A stretch of DNA of 64,000 nucleotides from Bin34 sp965219935 (GCA_965219935.1 CBDCOU010000003.1:1798001-1862000), one strand, 5' to 3'; positions 44,434-53,084 are shown, counted from the stretch's first letter. Program-made: numbers and translations. The notes: generated by a model from the letters alone, not told the origin.

Positions 44434-44681
44434 GGTAACACGGCATCCATGGCGCATGGACCTGAGCTCGCAGGGTCCGGGTAGCTGTGCGCGCCTACCG
44501 ATCCCGATGCGGCGGGCCTGGTCCCGACCGCCCTGTAGGAGGCGGTGATGAAGGGTCGGAGATCCCGAACGGAGACGGGCGGCCTCAACGGTGTGCGGCT
44601 AATGACACACGCCACGGCCTGTGCCGGAGGGCTGGACGCGAGGAGGCACCCATTGCCGCAGCCGCATCAACGAGACTGAAA

Positions 44682-44775
44682 CCCTGCAGACGCTGTGCAT
44701 CCGGAACTTTGACAGGCACCATCCTGCTAAGATCGACTGCAGCCGCACCCGCCTATTGCATTCCATGGGATCCCC
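44682..44775 (+). repeat. Leader repeat, copy 3, with possible promoter
   Basis: This is the 94 bp leader upstream of hydrolase 3, nearly the same as copy 2. TTGACA is at 44709-44714 and TAAGAT at 44728-44733, with 13 bp between. It starts immediately at the right inverted-repeat end of the inserted segment. Confidence 0.65.
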
Positions 44776-45969
44776 ATGCAGTTTTGCACGCCAGACCAAG
44801 CCAACGTTTCGGAAGAGCAATTGTCCAGACTCGATGCGTCGATGCAGGCGGTGGTCGATAAGGGCCACTTGAATGGCATCCAGGTCCTGCTGGCACGCCG
44901 GGACAAGCCTTTCCACTTTGCCTCGTTCGGCTGGCAGGACAAGGCAAACGATATCCCGATTGCCGACGACACGATTTTCCGCATCTACTCGATGACAAAG
45001 CCCATCGTGAGTGTTGCCGCCATGATGCTGTTCGAGGAAGGACGACTCCAGCTCGCCGATCCGGTGGGGGAGTACCTACCCGGGTTCCATCACCTCAAGG
45101 TTTACATCGATGAGAACACCAACGCCAACCTTGAACGACCGGTCCTGATCAGGGATCTGCTGACCCACACAGCAGGCTTGACCTATGGCTTCGATCCGGA
45201 ACATCCCGTGGACCGTATGTATGCGGATGTCCAAATTCTCGACCTCCAGTCGTCTCCGGACGATTTTCTCGCCCGACTGTGTCGCTTCCCCTTGTTGTTT
45301 CAGCCGGGGACGGAATGGCGCTACAGCGTAGCCACCGACGTGCTTGGGATGGTTGTGGCTGCAGTCAGGGCCCAGTCGCTGGGGGAAGCCCTGAACTCGA
45401 TGATCTTCGAGCCGCTGGGCATGAAGGACACCCGGTTCCAGGTACCGGAGGCGGATCGGCATCGGCTGGCAGTCCTCTACCAAGCCAACCGCCACGGCCG
45501 GTTGGAGCCCTTGCCCAAGTCGAACCCGGAAGCTGAGGCCGTGGTGGTTGGAGTCAAGCGGGAATCGGGTGGCGGCGGGTTGGTCGGCACTACGGCGGAC
45601 TACTTGCGATTCGCCCAAATGATGCTCAATGAAGGAACTTTGGACGGAGTGCGACTGCTGGGTCCGCACACGGTCCGCTACATGACCACCAATCACCTCA
45701 CGAAGGACATGACAGAAGTCTTCGGCGACGAGCGCAATGGCTATGGCGCCTATGGCTTTGGCCTGGGTTTCAGGGTGATGCAGAACCCCGGCCGCTACCG
45801 ATACCTGACAGGACTGGGCGAGTACGGCTGGGCCGGAGCCGCCAACACCCACTTCTGGATCGATCCCAACGCGGACTTGATCGGCATCTTCATGTCCCAG
45901 TTGATGCCGGCCAACCTGCACCTCGCCCACATGTTCCAGAGCCTGGCCTACGCGGCCCTGCACGGCTGA
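44776..45969 (+). CDS. Serine hydrolase, beta-lactamase/esterase family, copy 3, 397 aa
   Basis: This is the third paralogue, clearly more diverged from copies 1 and 2 than those are from each other. It keeps SMTK (residues 72-75), the YSV element and ESGGGGLVGTTADYLRF. It has two extra residues near PKSNPEAEAV. It is the only copy followed by an intact version of the downstream gene, 31 bp after its stop, so this is probably the ancestral arrangement of hydrolase, 121 aa gene and 286 aa gene. Confidence 0.88.
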   Translation: MQFCTPDQANVSEEQLSRLDASMQAVVDKGHLNGIQVLLARRDKPFHFASFGWQDKANDIPIADDTIFRIYSMTKPIVSVAAMMLFEEGRLQLADPVGEYLPGFHHLKVYIDENTNANLERPVLIRDLLTHTAGLTYGFDPEHPVDRMYADVQILDLQSSPDDFLARLCRFPLLFQPGTEWRYSVATDVLGMVVAAVRAQSLGEALNSMIFEPLGMKDTRFQVPEADRHRLAVLYQANRHGRLEPLPKSNPEAEAVVVGVKRESGGGGLVGTTADYLRFAQMMLNEGTLDGVRLLGPHTVRYMTTNHLTKDMTEVFGDERNGYGAYGFGLGFRVMQNPGRYRYLTGLGEYGWAGAANTHFWIDPNADLIGIFMSQLMPANLHLAHMFQSLAYAALHG

Positions 45970-46000
45970 ACCGAACAGAATTGGCACCGGAACCACTGCC

Positions 46001-46366
46001 ATGCGCCAAAGCCACACGGCAGTCGTCGCCCGCAACGAAGCCTGGGACGGTCCCTTCACAACCGAACCGTGGGAGACGGCCTGGGCCGCTGAGGCGATTT
46101 ACTTCGTCCGCATCCTGGATCCCATCCGTATTGCGACTGTCGTGCAATTCAGGGTGGAAATCTCCCCGGACGGCATCCATTGGGCAGAACTGTCCCAAGA
46201 CACGTTTAACTTTGACGAGCAGAATCCCCTGTGGTACATGCAACTGAACCACTTTGGAGGGTGGCTCCGTCTGTCGGGCACGGTGTCCCGTTCTGCCGAA
46301 CGTGAAGCCAGATATTATCGGGCGAACCCGCCGCACTTCATGGCCTATCTGAGCCTTAAATCGTGA
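46001..46366 (+). CDS. Conserved protein of unknown function, 121 aa
   Basis: I do not recognise a domain. The sequence suggests a small all-beta fold (VVQFRVEISPDGIHWAELS, YMQLNHFGGWLRLSGTV) like a discoidin- or DUF-type beta sandwich, with no signal peptide. Its 5' end was copied twice within the tandem duplication, as stumps at 40203 and 41633. The stop TGA overlaps the GTG start of the next gene (GTGA), so the two are probably translationally coupled and may work together. Confidence 0.75.
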   Translation: MRQSHTAVVARNEAWDGPFTTEPWETAWAAEAIYFVRILDPIRIATVVQFRVEISPDGIHWAELSQDTFNFDEQNPLWYMQLNHFGGWLRLSGTVSRSAEREARYYRANPPHFMAYLSLKS

Positions 46367-47223
46367 CCCGCATCCTGCCGCCGGCCCTTGATCTGTTCGA
46401 TCCCCTGGATCGAATCCTGGTCCACGACGACTTCAACCAGGGCATGCAGGGTTGGACCGGCCTCGTCGGCAACTACGAGGACACGCTCGACTCCATGCTG
46501 CCGGAGTACGCGGACCTGCGCGATCCGATGCTCAGCAATCTCACGGTCTGGGACACGGGCACGGACGGCTCGCTCCACGGCAACTATGCGATGAAACTGG
46601 CCACGCTGCCGCAGCCCGGTGCCCTGGCGGTCGCAATCAAGCGCCTGACTTGGCGTGTCGCCACGCGCATCCGATGGGAATCGATCGTGACCTTCAAGCC
46701 GGAAGCGTCGGAACTCAAGCTTTCAAGTACCGACATCCGCGCGTTCGGCATCCTTCTGGACCTGCAGGACGACGACCTCAAGGCACAACCCCACCGGGTC
46801 ATGCCGCATGTGCGCTATCTCAACGCGGACGAGTCCGGACGGATGGAGAAATGGCAGTACAAAAGCACGCACCGCACAGTTCATGCCATCGGCGGCCGCG
46901 GCGAAACCAAGTCGCACTTCCACTTGGGACCGGACGGCTGGTCCGACCTTCCGGATGGCGGCCAGCGGCTTTGCTACAACGAAATTGCAACCAAGCACAA
47001 CTGGTACTACCTGAGACTGGATTTCGACCTACAGGACATGCGGTTCCTGGAATTTCAGTGCAACAACCGCGTCTACGCGTGCCGCGGGGTCGAACCCATC
47101 CGCATGCCGGCCATGCCCAACCTCTGGTGCATGTTGAACCTGGCCTACTTTGTGGAGACCAACAGTGCCAAGCGCGCGTTCCTGTACGTGGACTCGTCGC
47201 TCGTGTCCACGGACAGGGAATAA
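46363..47223 (+). CDS. Conserved protein of unknown function, 286 aa
   Basis: It starts with a GTG overlapping the preceding stop by 4 bp. There is no signal peptide or membrane segment. Near the N-terminus is LVHDDFNQGMQGWTGLVGNY, a pattern like the opening of a concanavalin/LamG-type beta sandwich (DDF..G..GW), and later KSHFHLGPDGWSDLP and YLRLDFDLQDMRFLEFQCNN, consistent with a carbohydrate-binding-like fold. The biochemical role is unknown. Pairing with serine hydrolase 3 and the 121 aa gene suggests a common pathway. Confidence 0.72.
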   Translation: MTRILPPALDLFDPLDRILVHDDFNQGMQGWTGLVGNYEDTLDSMLPEYADLRDPMLSNLTVWDTGTDGSLHGNYAMKLATLPQPGALAVAIKRLTWRVATRIRWESIVTFKPEASELKLSSTDIRAFGILLDLQDDDLKAQPHRVMPHVRYLNADESGRMEKWQYKSTHRTVHAIGGRGETKSHFHLGPDGWSDLPDGGQRLCYNEIATKHNWYYLRLDFDLQDMRFLEFQCNNRVYACRGVEPIRMPAMPNLWCMLNLAYFVETNSAKRAFLYVDSSLVSTDRE

Positions 47224-47232
47224 CCTGCGGAT

Positions 47233-48483
47233 TCACTGCCTGACGGGTCGCAGGACCGGGATGTCCCACGCCTGAGCCAGCCAGGCAAAGAGGGCCAGAA
47301 CCGCCACTCCTGCAAGGGGATACAGGGCCAGTGGATCCAAGGCGGCCTGAAGCCCGAACCTGTCTGCGGTCCAGCCGGCCAGCCCGGCACCGATGCCCGA
47401 GGGCACCCATCCCAATCCCATGATCAAGGCCGCCGCCAGACCGGTTCGGGTCGGGACGAGCCTGCGGGCCAGCAAAACCGGCACGGGAAGGGTGGCGCCC
47501 AAGGCAAATCCAAAGACACCAATGCAGGGAAGCAGGGCCCAAACGGGCACGCGGACCACTGCCCATAAGGCCAGCGCTACCCCGGCCAACGCCAAAGCCA
47601 GGACTTTCCACCCGGAAAACCGATCCGCGGTGTAGCCTCCCACAAAGTTGCCAACCGCGCCCATCAACGCGGACAGGGCCAGCAACTCGCCTCCCAACGT
47701 CGAGTTGCCAAACTTGTCCAGGATCCACGCCGGGACATAGGTGGACACGGCCCCCAACACCCACGAGCGTGTCATGGTGGACAGCACCAGCAGTCCCAGG
47801 AGCACGACGATGGTGCGCGGGATCGGATCCGAGATGTCCGTGGAGTTGCGTTTGGACGGCCTGCGAACCTTCACCGCCTCGGGCACCAACACCTTCAATC
47901 CCAAGAAGACCACCCCAGCCGATACGAGTGCCACCGGCAGGTACAGCAGCGTGGCCGGCAGGCCCCAGGCGGGAAGCAGGTAGTTGATTAGCAGGGGAGA
48001 CACAGCCACGCCCAACGTGCCACCGAGGGAAAAGACGGAGAACATCGTCCCGGGATTGCGGACGGCAATGGACAATGCCACGGCCGCGGCCGCAGGATGG
48101 AACGCTGCGGAACCCAGGCTTGCGGCAACCACGACAATGCTGAGCCAGGCAAACGTCGACATGACGCCGGACAGCGCCATGCACACACCAACCCAAACTA
48201 TGCTGAGCGGGACTATCAACGCAGGCTGCCAACGGTCCGCCAGCCAACCGAAACAAGGCTGGGTGCCTGCGGTGACGGACAGGGCTACCAACGTCAGCGC
48301 TCCTATCCGGGCATAGTCAACACCCAGGTTTATCACCAGCAAGGGCACGATCACCGGCAGAAAATGGTGGCATCCTTCCAGGGCCAGGTGGGAATAGGAC
48401 ATCAGTCCGATCATCCCGTGGGACTGGCGGTCCCGTCCCCACGAACGAAGGGAATCGACGGGAAGCTTCAGTACCGTGGCCAT
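47233..48483 (-). CDS. Major facilitator superfamily (MFS) transporter, 416 aa
   Basis: This protein has twelve predicted membrane helices with a central loop rich in Lys and Arg (VRRPSKRNSTDISDPIPR). The motif GWLADRWQPALIVP in the loop after helix 2 is MFS motif A, and GGYTADRFSGWKVL is its equivalent in the second half. It belongs to the general drug or metabolite exporter-like branch; the substrate cannot be told. It converges on the 286 aa gene, ending 9 bp from it. Confidence 0.88.
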   Translation of the reverse strand: MATVLKLPVDSLRSWGRDRQSHGMIGLMSYSHLALEGCHHFLPVIVPLLVINLGVDYARIGALTLVALSVTAGTQPCFGWLADRWQPALIVPLSIVWVGVCMALSGVMSTFAWLSIVVVAASLGSAAFHPAAAAVALSIAVRNPGTMFSVFSLGGTLGVAVSPLLINYLLPAWGLPATLLYLPVALVSAGVVFLGLKVLVPEAVKVRRPSKRNSTDISDPIPRTIVVLLGLLVLSTMTRSWVLGAVSTYVPAWILDKFGNSTLGGELLALSALMGAVGNFVGGYTADRFSGWKVLALALAGVALALWAVVRVPVWALLPCIGVFGFALGATLPVPVLLARRLVPTRTGLAAALIMGLGWVPSGIGAGLAGWTADRFGLQAALDPLALYPLAGVAVLALFAWLAQAWDIPVLRPVRQ

Positions 48484-48548
48484 GGTTCAAACGACTGGTA
48501 ATCCGGGGGCGGGTGCGGTCCACGCAATGAAGCGGCACCCGCGGACGC

Positions 48549-49013
48549 CTAACCGGTGTCGACGTCCCTGCGCAGGTCCATCCAAAGCCGTTCCACCTGC
48601 AGCCGACAATCGCGGCCCAGTGCGGCATTGGTATGCCGTGCATCAATGTCCAACACGTCCCAATACTCGAATTTGTCCCGATAGGCGGGAAACCTGGCTG
48701 CGACCACCGGTTCGTGCTCGGACCGGCAGAGGGCAATCAGTCTTCCGGCCTGCCGGATATCCAACTCGGTCAGCTGCATCGGGTCCCGCTTGTCGCCCTC
48801 GGACACGTCAACCCCGACCACCTGCAGGGCCTGGCCGGCGTAGTAGGACATGCCCTGCATCCGGCTGCGATCCACAACCAGACCACGCGACTCGGCGCGC
48901 AAGCCGGTGCCCCTGGCCAAATGGTTGAAGTACAGGTGGGCAAACCGGCTGCGGTAGTAGTTCAGGGTACAGACGAACAGCACCGCAGGCGGCACGGCAG
49001 GCGAAGAGCGCAT
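48549..49013 (-). CDS. Low-molecular-weight phosphatase-like protein, 154 aa
   Basis: The sequence begins with a beta strand and P-loop, VLFVCTLNYYRSRFAHLYF, containing Cys-x5-Arg followed by Ser, the active-site loop of low-molecular-weight tyrosine phosphatases and arsenate reductases. Late in the protein is YWDVLDIDARH, in the position of the catalytic Asp loop. The substrate is unknown; similar proteins are often just annotated as phosphotyrosine phosphatase-like. I chose the ATG at 49013. It follows the PAC2 gene by 14 bp and may be its operon partner. Confidence 0.75.
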   Translation of the reverse strand: MRSSPAVPPAVLFVCTLNYYRSRFAHLYFNHLARGTGLRAESRGLVVDRSRMQGMSYYAGQALQVVGVDVSEGDKRDPMQLTELDIRQAGRLIALCRSEHEPVVAARFPAYRDKFEYWDVLDIDARHTNAALGRDCRLQVERLWMDLRRDVDTG

Positions 49014-49027
49014 TGGGACAGCGGCGA

Positions 49028-49981
49028 TCAGGGGGTCGGTTCGGTCGGTTCCGGTGGCTCGTCGCTTTCGAGGTCGTCCAGGATTTGGCCCAGTTCGCTC
49101 TTCCACACCTGCTCGTAGGGCAGGAACGAGTTCTCCTCGAACTCGTCGTCCAGCCGTTCGAAGTAGTGCGCGAGTCGTTCATGGCCGGACTTGGCGCTGA
49201 GTTGTTCGACCTTGTCCGTCAGGGACTGAGTCAGCTTGAAGCTCTTCTCCTCAAGGTCCGACAGATCAATGCGCAGCTTGAACATCGCGTTGACGCGGCG
49301 CATCAGTTCATGCCACGCCCGGAAGTCGAACTCCACCCGCATGCCCTGTTCCGACAGGTTCAACTGCGAGAAGTCGTAGGCCGGGACCATGGAGTAGAAA
49401 TTGCAGTACTCCACCTCCCGTTCGAAGGCCGTGGCCGACAGATAGCTGCCCAGCGACGCGCCGCCCTTGTAGTTGGAGTAGGACACGGCATACGTGTCCA
49501 GTTCCTGACGCATGCGGGGCAGGCTGAAGGAACATGACACCATGCGGTCGCGCCGGAAGGGCATGGCTCCGTAGACCCCGCCCAGCCCGACCACGCGGCT
49601 CACGCGCATGTGGCGCATGGCGTCGAAAAAGGCCTGTGCATACCGGTCCACGTCAATGTGCGGTTCGGTACCCTGGAAAATCACCAGGCCGCGGTCGCCT
49701 TCCCCCACGAAGTAAATGTCGTTGTACGGCCGCTGGACCTTGCTCGCGAAGCCGTCGTCGAATTCGATTTGGGGACGCATCAAATCATGCGTGCCGGGCA
49801 GTTGAAACAGGTAGTTCCCCTTGTCCAGCAGCCGTCCGATGCGTCGGGCCTCCAGATGGTCGACCAGATACTGCGGCAAATCGGACGATACCGACCCTGC
49901 ATTGGCCCACTGCTCCCAGCCGGCTACCGCGAAGACCTCGGCGGTCTCGGGCACATCCCAGATTTCAAACGAGTTGGCCAT
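49028..49981 (-). CDS. PAC2 family protein (proteasome assembly chaperone-like), 317 aa
   Basis: The N-terminal two thirds resemble the PAC2 fold: DIYFVGEGDRGLVIFQGTEP, then RVVGLGGVYGAMPFRRDR and GASLGSYLSATAFEREVEYC. The C-terminal ~110 residues are charged and helical, possibly a coiled coil, ending in an acidic Glu/Pro/Thr tail. PAC2 proteins in bacteria have no firmly known role; actinobacterial relatives accompany the proteasome. I chose the ATG at 49981, preceded by GGAG. Confidence 0.8.
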   Translation of the reverse strand: MANSFEIWDVPETAEVFAVAGWEQWANAGSVSSDLPQYLVDHLEARRIGRLLDKGNYLFQLPGTHDLMRPQIEFDDGFASKVQRPYNDIYFVGEGDRGLVIFQGTEPHIDVDRYAQAFFDAMRHMRVSRVVGLGGVYGAMPFRRDRMVSCSFSLPRMRQELDTYAVSYSNYKGGASLGSYLSATAFEREVEYCNFYSMVPAYDFSQLNLSEQGMRVEFDFRAWHELMRRVNAMFKLRIDLSDLEEKSFKLTQSLTDKVEQLSAKSGHERLAHYFERLDDEFEENSFLPYEQVWKSELGQILDDLESDEPPEPTEPTP

Positions 49982-50365
49982 CCAAATCTCCAGGCCTTTG
50001 AAAACCCCTGCCCCGAGGTTGCAACATGCCTGAATTACGTCCCCGCCCGTCGGGCACCCGGCCTGGGCAGCGGACCCGGCGGACTTCGCCCGTGCCGGCA
50101 TTCAAGCGGTTGCAGTATAGCCCAGCGGGATCAAGCCGGATTGGGGAGCGGTGTCCATCCTATCCGTCGGCACCCATGGAGGGCAGTCGGTGGCCGTCGG
50201 GGACGCAGCCGGTTGGCGCGTCGGCTTCCGCCCGCGTCCCGTCCCCATGTGTATCCTGACCCTATCCGGGCGTTTACAGCTCACCCCCTCGGACCGGCCC
50301 TCTACTTTAACCGGTTGCTCGGACACAATACCGCATCTCAACCCCCACTCTAATCCACACCCTCC
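49982..50365. promoter_or_regulatory. Divergent intergenic region, no gene seen
   Basis: About 380 bp separate the divergent PAC2 gene (-) and nucleotidyltransferase (+). It should contain both promoters. I see no convincing -35/-10 pair and no coding frame with homology. Confidence 0.4.
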
Positions 50366-51223
50366 ATGGACATGACCGAACTGCCTCAGCTTGCCATCCT
50401 GCCCGACATGGTCGGGCGCCTGCTCCGACTGGATTTCGTCGATGAGGTGTACCTGTCGGGCAGTCTGGGCCGCGGACAGGGAGATCGCTACAGCGATGTG
50501 GACCTGCAAGTCGCAGTGACACGCAACTTCTCCGATTTCCTAAGCCCGACCACCCTGACCGGGTTGTTGGGGGCGCCGCCCCTGGCCCTCAAGCAAATCA
50601 ACCTGGGACCGCACCTCTGGCTTCACAACATGATCCTGGCGGACGGCACCATGCTGGATCTTGTGTGCCGAACCGACATCGAGTCCGCCGACACGCAACA
50701 GTGGACCCGATTGGACGGCAGGGAGTGGCCGCCCGTCGGCCTTGAGATTCCGAAACCGTCATCGGCGTGGGCTCCGCGGACCGCAACCGCCGATGAAGTC
50801 GCCGAAGCCGTGGAACTGTTCTGGGTCACCATCCACAAGCACAGGCGCGGATTGATCCGCAAACAGGACCTGGCCATATGGACAGGCATCCGCCACTCGA
50901 TCTGCGACTTGCTGCGCCTCCAGTTCATCGCCGCCACCGACCGCGATCCCGGCAGTCTCATGCACATGGGCATCTACGCCCTGTCCGGCACCAGCGACTG
51001 GCTGGAGAACCATGCCGACTGGGACTGGAGAACCGTCCTGGCCTGGAGCCGGGAACCGGACTGGCCCCGAACCGTCTCGCGGCTGACCGACGCCGGCAAC
51101 AAGGTTTGCCGCGATCTGACGGCAACCTGGACACTGCCTGCCAGATTGACCGATCTGGCCGGCCGGGTGAGCGCGGACTGGGATCAGGCCGTCGCCGACA
51201 TCAACCACCAGTCCACAGGTTGA
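50366..51223 (+). CDS. Nucleotidyltransferase-domain protein, 285 aa
   Basis: The N-terminal domain carries the polymerase-beta-type signature SGSLGRGQGDRYSDVDLQV (residues 31-49), with DVD as the metal-binding pair, so it is probably active. The remaining ~200 residues are helical and resemble the C-terminal part of aminoglycoside-type or stand-alone nucleotidyltransferases. The substrate is unknown; resistance, tRNA-like or metabolite targets are all possible. It is unrelated in detail to the MNT-HEPN protein at 13.3 kb. Confidence 0.8.
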   Translation: MDMTELPQLAILPDMVGRLLRLDFVDEVYLSGSLGRGQGDRYSDVDLQVAVTRNFSDFLSPTTLTGLLGAPPLALKQINLGPHLWLHNMILADGTMLDLVCRTDIESADTQQWTRLDGREWPPVGLEIPKPSSAWAPRTATADEVAEAVELFWVTIHKHRRGLIRKQDLAIWTGIRHSICDLLRLQFIAATDRDPGSLMHMGIYALSGTSDWLENHADWDWRTVLAWSREPDWPRTVSRLTDAGNKVCRDLTATWTLPARLTDLAGRVSADWDQAVADINHQSTG

Positions 51224-51397
51224 TCCCCGGCACGATTGCCGTACGAAACCTCGTGCCGACCGCAACACCCTGGGAGCGGGTTCCCGCCTGCCAGTCTGTG
51301 GGCTGCACAGTATCCAGCCCACCCCAGAGCCCACTTCCCGAGCTGTCCTGCCACCTATGCTGCCGTAGTTGCAACACGGGTGCGGTGTGTGTGGAAA

Positions 51398-51430
51398 GGG
51401 AGTGCCGGCCGGAAATCGGCCGGCACTCCC
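51398..51430. terminator. Bidirectional hairpin terminator
   Basis: This is a perfect 14 bp inverted repeat (GGGAGTGCCGGCCG and its complement) around a 5 nt loop. It lies between the converging nucleotidyltransferase gene (ends 51223) and Cache-protein gene (ends 51483). On the minus strand it is followed by TTTCC. It probably terminates the Cache gene and perhaps both. Confidence 0.7.
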
Positions 51431-51482
51431 CGGAATTTATGCCGTCACTCGACGGGTGAGTTCATTGAACGGGGCGGTCCCG

Positions 51483-52913
51483 CTATTCCAACCCGTACAG
51501 GCCGGACCCGACCGCAACGATCTCACCGTCCAACTCAACGCCCACGACGTACGAAGTCTTGCGCTCTTCCTTGCCTGTGGCAGGGTTCTGCCAAATGTAG
51601 CTGGTAAAGCCCTTGCCTTCCTCGCTGTTGGCGATGTCTATGATGTTCTGGTTAAACAAGGTGCCGTCGGCATCCACATCGCTGCAGGCGTTTGCGTCCG
51701 CCCGGTATTCCAGCGGGTACACAACGCTGACGCATTGCTGGTCGACGATGAAGGTGTAGGTTGAACCCTCACTCCAGGTAGGATGGTTCAACAGAAGGTC
51801 AAAGGCGTTCGTGCCTCGGGTCGCCACCATATCGGCGGCACAGGCAACAAACAGTTCCAGTTCGGCCCTGGTGTCCACATCCCTGGCAGCCGGCATGTCG
51901 AGACAGGCCTTGTCGGCGGCAACATAAAGGCCGGCCCCCAAAATGTAGTCGAAACCGTCGATTTTGACGTTCCTGACATAGCTGATCTTGGGTTCCGTCG
52001 CACCGGTTGCGGGGTTGATGAACTCATAGTACGTATACCCGTCGCCGTAGTGTTCGGTGATGGCCGCCATCTCTTCAACAAACTTGAATCCGGTCGAATC
52101 GATCAGACCGCCGAGATACTGTCCCTCAAGCGACGGATGGACGACTGCGTCCAGGGACAGGTGATCCAACAGGAATATGTAGATGGGGCCGGACTGCCAG
52201 CGCTCGTCCGAACCCAGGTCGTGAAGGGCAACCAGGCCGCGCCGCTTGAGTTCCAGTTCCGCGCACCGCACGAACTGCTCGACGTCGGTCTGCGTGTAGA
52301 CCAGGCTGGCGCGGACGCGGGCGGGACTGCAGGTGCCCGGAGCCGCAACCGGATAGAAACCGGCACCCAGGATGGCGCTTCGTTCCCCGTGGGGCTCCGG
52401 AACCGCCACCACATAGGAAACCTTGAGGGCACTCTCGCCGGTAACGGGATTGCCGAAGCGATAGGTAACAAAGCCGCTCCCGAACGTACCCGCGGTGTAC
52501 ACCATGCGCCGACGGTGCATCTTGCCGTCTTCGTCGACACGATCGGGGCTGTCGTTCTCGTCGCCCGGTGCCGACTGTCCACTCGCGTTGAAAATGAGAT
52601 AGCCGTCGGTATCGACGGCAAACAGATACATGGCGCCGTCCTTCCACCGAGCATCGTTGTGGAAGTCGGCCTCCGCCTGCATCCAGCCCACATCGGCCAC
52701 ATGCTGTTCGGCACACCGAACGAAGTTCGCCAGCGCCGCACGGGTCTGAAGGGCGCCCAGTCGGCCAATCGCCACGGCCTCGCAATCGTAGCCGCGGCCC
52801 ACCGCCAGCGATGGGACGGCCATCAACATCAGAAGGGCAATCGCCGCGACGATCAACTGCCCCAACCGCTTAACCGAATTAACCATGGTTCTGCCTGTTT
52901 GATTTCCTGTCAT
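51483..52913 (-). CDS. Secreted triple Cache-domain protein, 476 aa
   Basis: An N-terminal signal segment (LIVAAIALLMLMAVPSLA) is followed by three similar units of about 145 residues. Each has a helix with a cysteine (ANFVRCAEQHVADVGW, EQFVRCAELELKRRG, ELFVACAADMVATRG), an NxxxxW..G..Y.F..D element, and GxGFVTYRF.NP.TG.. with K.SYV........ILGAGFY. This is the single-Cache (small-molecule sensor) pattern as found in extracytoplasmic ligand-binding proteins. No cytoplasmic signalling domain is attached. AAGGA is 6 bp before the ATG at 52913; an ATG at 52886 is the alternative start. Confidence 0.8.
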   Translation of the reverse strand: MTGNQTGRTMVNSVKRLGQLIVAAIALLMLMAVPSLAVGRGYDCEAVAIGRLGALQTRAALANFVRCAEQHVADVGWMQAEADFHNDARWKDGAMYLFAVDTDGYLIFNASGQSAPGDENDSPDRVDEDGKMHRRRMVYTAGTFGSGFVTYRFGNPVTGESALKVSYVVAVPEPHGERSAILGAGFYPVAAPGTCSPARVRASLVYTQTDVEQFVRCAELELKRRGLVALHDLGSDERWQSGPIYIFLLDHLSLDAVVHPSLEGQYLGGLIDSTGFKFVEEMAAITEHYGDGYTYYEFINPATGATEPKISYVRNVKIDGFDYILGAGLYVAADKACLDMPAARDVDTRAELELFVACAADMVATRGTNAFDLLLNHPTWSEGSTYTFIVDQQCVSVVYPLEYRADANACSDVDADGTLFNQNIIDIANSEEGKGFTSYIWQNPATGKEERKTSYVVGVELDGEIVAVGSGLYGLE

Positions 52914-52952
52914 CTTTAGTCCTTGAGTACAACGGCCGAGTTGCCCTGCTGG

Positions 52953-53016
52953 TTCTGCCAGAGGGCTGGCCGCAAGAATATCACTTAGGGGCCTTCATAT
53001 CTCGTCCGACATGCCC
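52953..53016. repeat. Left copy of imperfect direct repeat flanking the TnpB element
   Basis: The segment starts TTCTGCCAGAGGG and ends GACATGCCC. A diverged copy with the same two ends and similar middle lies at 54841-54901. The left copy is in the leader of the Cache gene. The remaining bases up to 53084 hold no gene I can support. Confidence 0.55.
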
Positions 53017-53084
53017 GTTGGTTCGGTGGAACCCTGCCGCGACAGGCTCCGACACTGCCGCGACAACAAAGGCCCAGTTACTCA

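Larger units (their letters stand above)
41772..44681. mobile_element. Inserted segment with 21 bp terminal inverted repeats, no recognised transposase
   Basis: The segment begins close to TTTCGATCTCGTTGATGCAGC (41778-41798). It ends with the reverse complement of TTTCAGTCTCGTTGATGCGGC (44661-44681), which matches the left end at 18 of 21 positions. Just outside are CCCTGCAGAGACTGTG (41756-41771) and CCCTGCAGACGCTGTG (44682-44697), a 14 of 16 direct match; these may instead reflect the leader repeat, which also starts with that sequence. Inside are a secreted-protein gene, an AT-rich palindrome, hairpins, and possibly a decayed TnpB tail on the minus strand near 41.9-42.2 kb. No transposase gene is intact, so it could be a non-autonomous element or passenger DNA. 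Confidence 0.5.

Noticed and set aside
38990..45969. The three beta-lactamase-fold proteins as antibiotic-resistance genes
   Set aside because: They lack a signal peptide and the KTG/YAN pattern of true class C beta-lactamases. The SMTK/YSx pattern fits esterase-type serine hydrolases.
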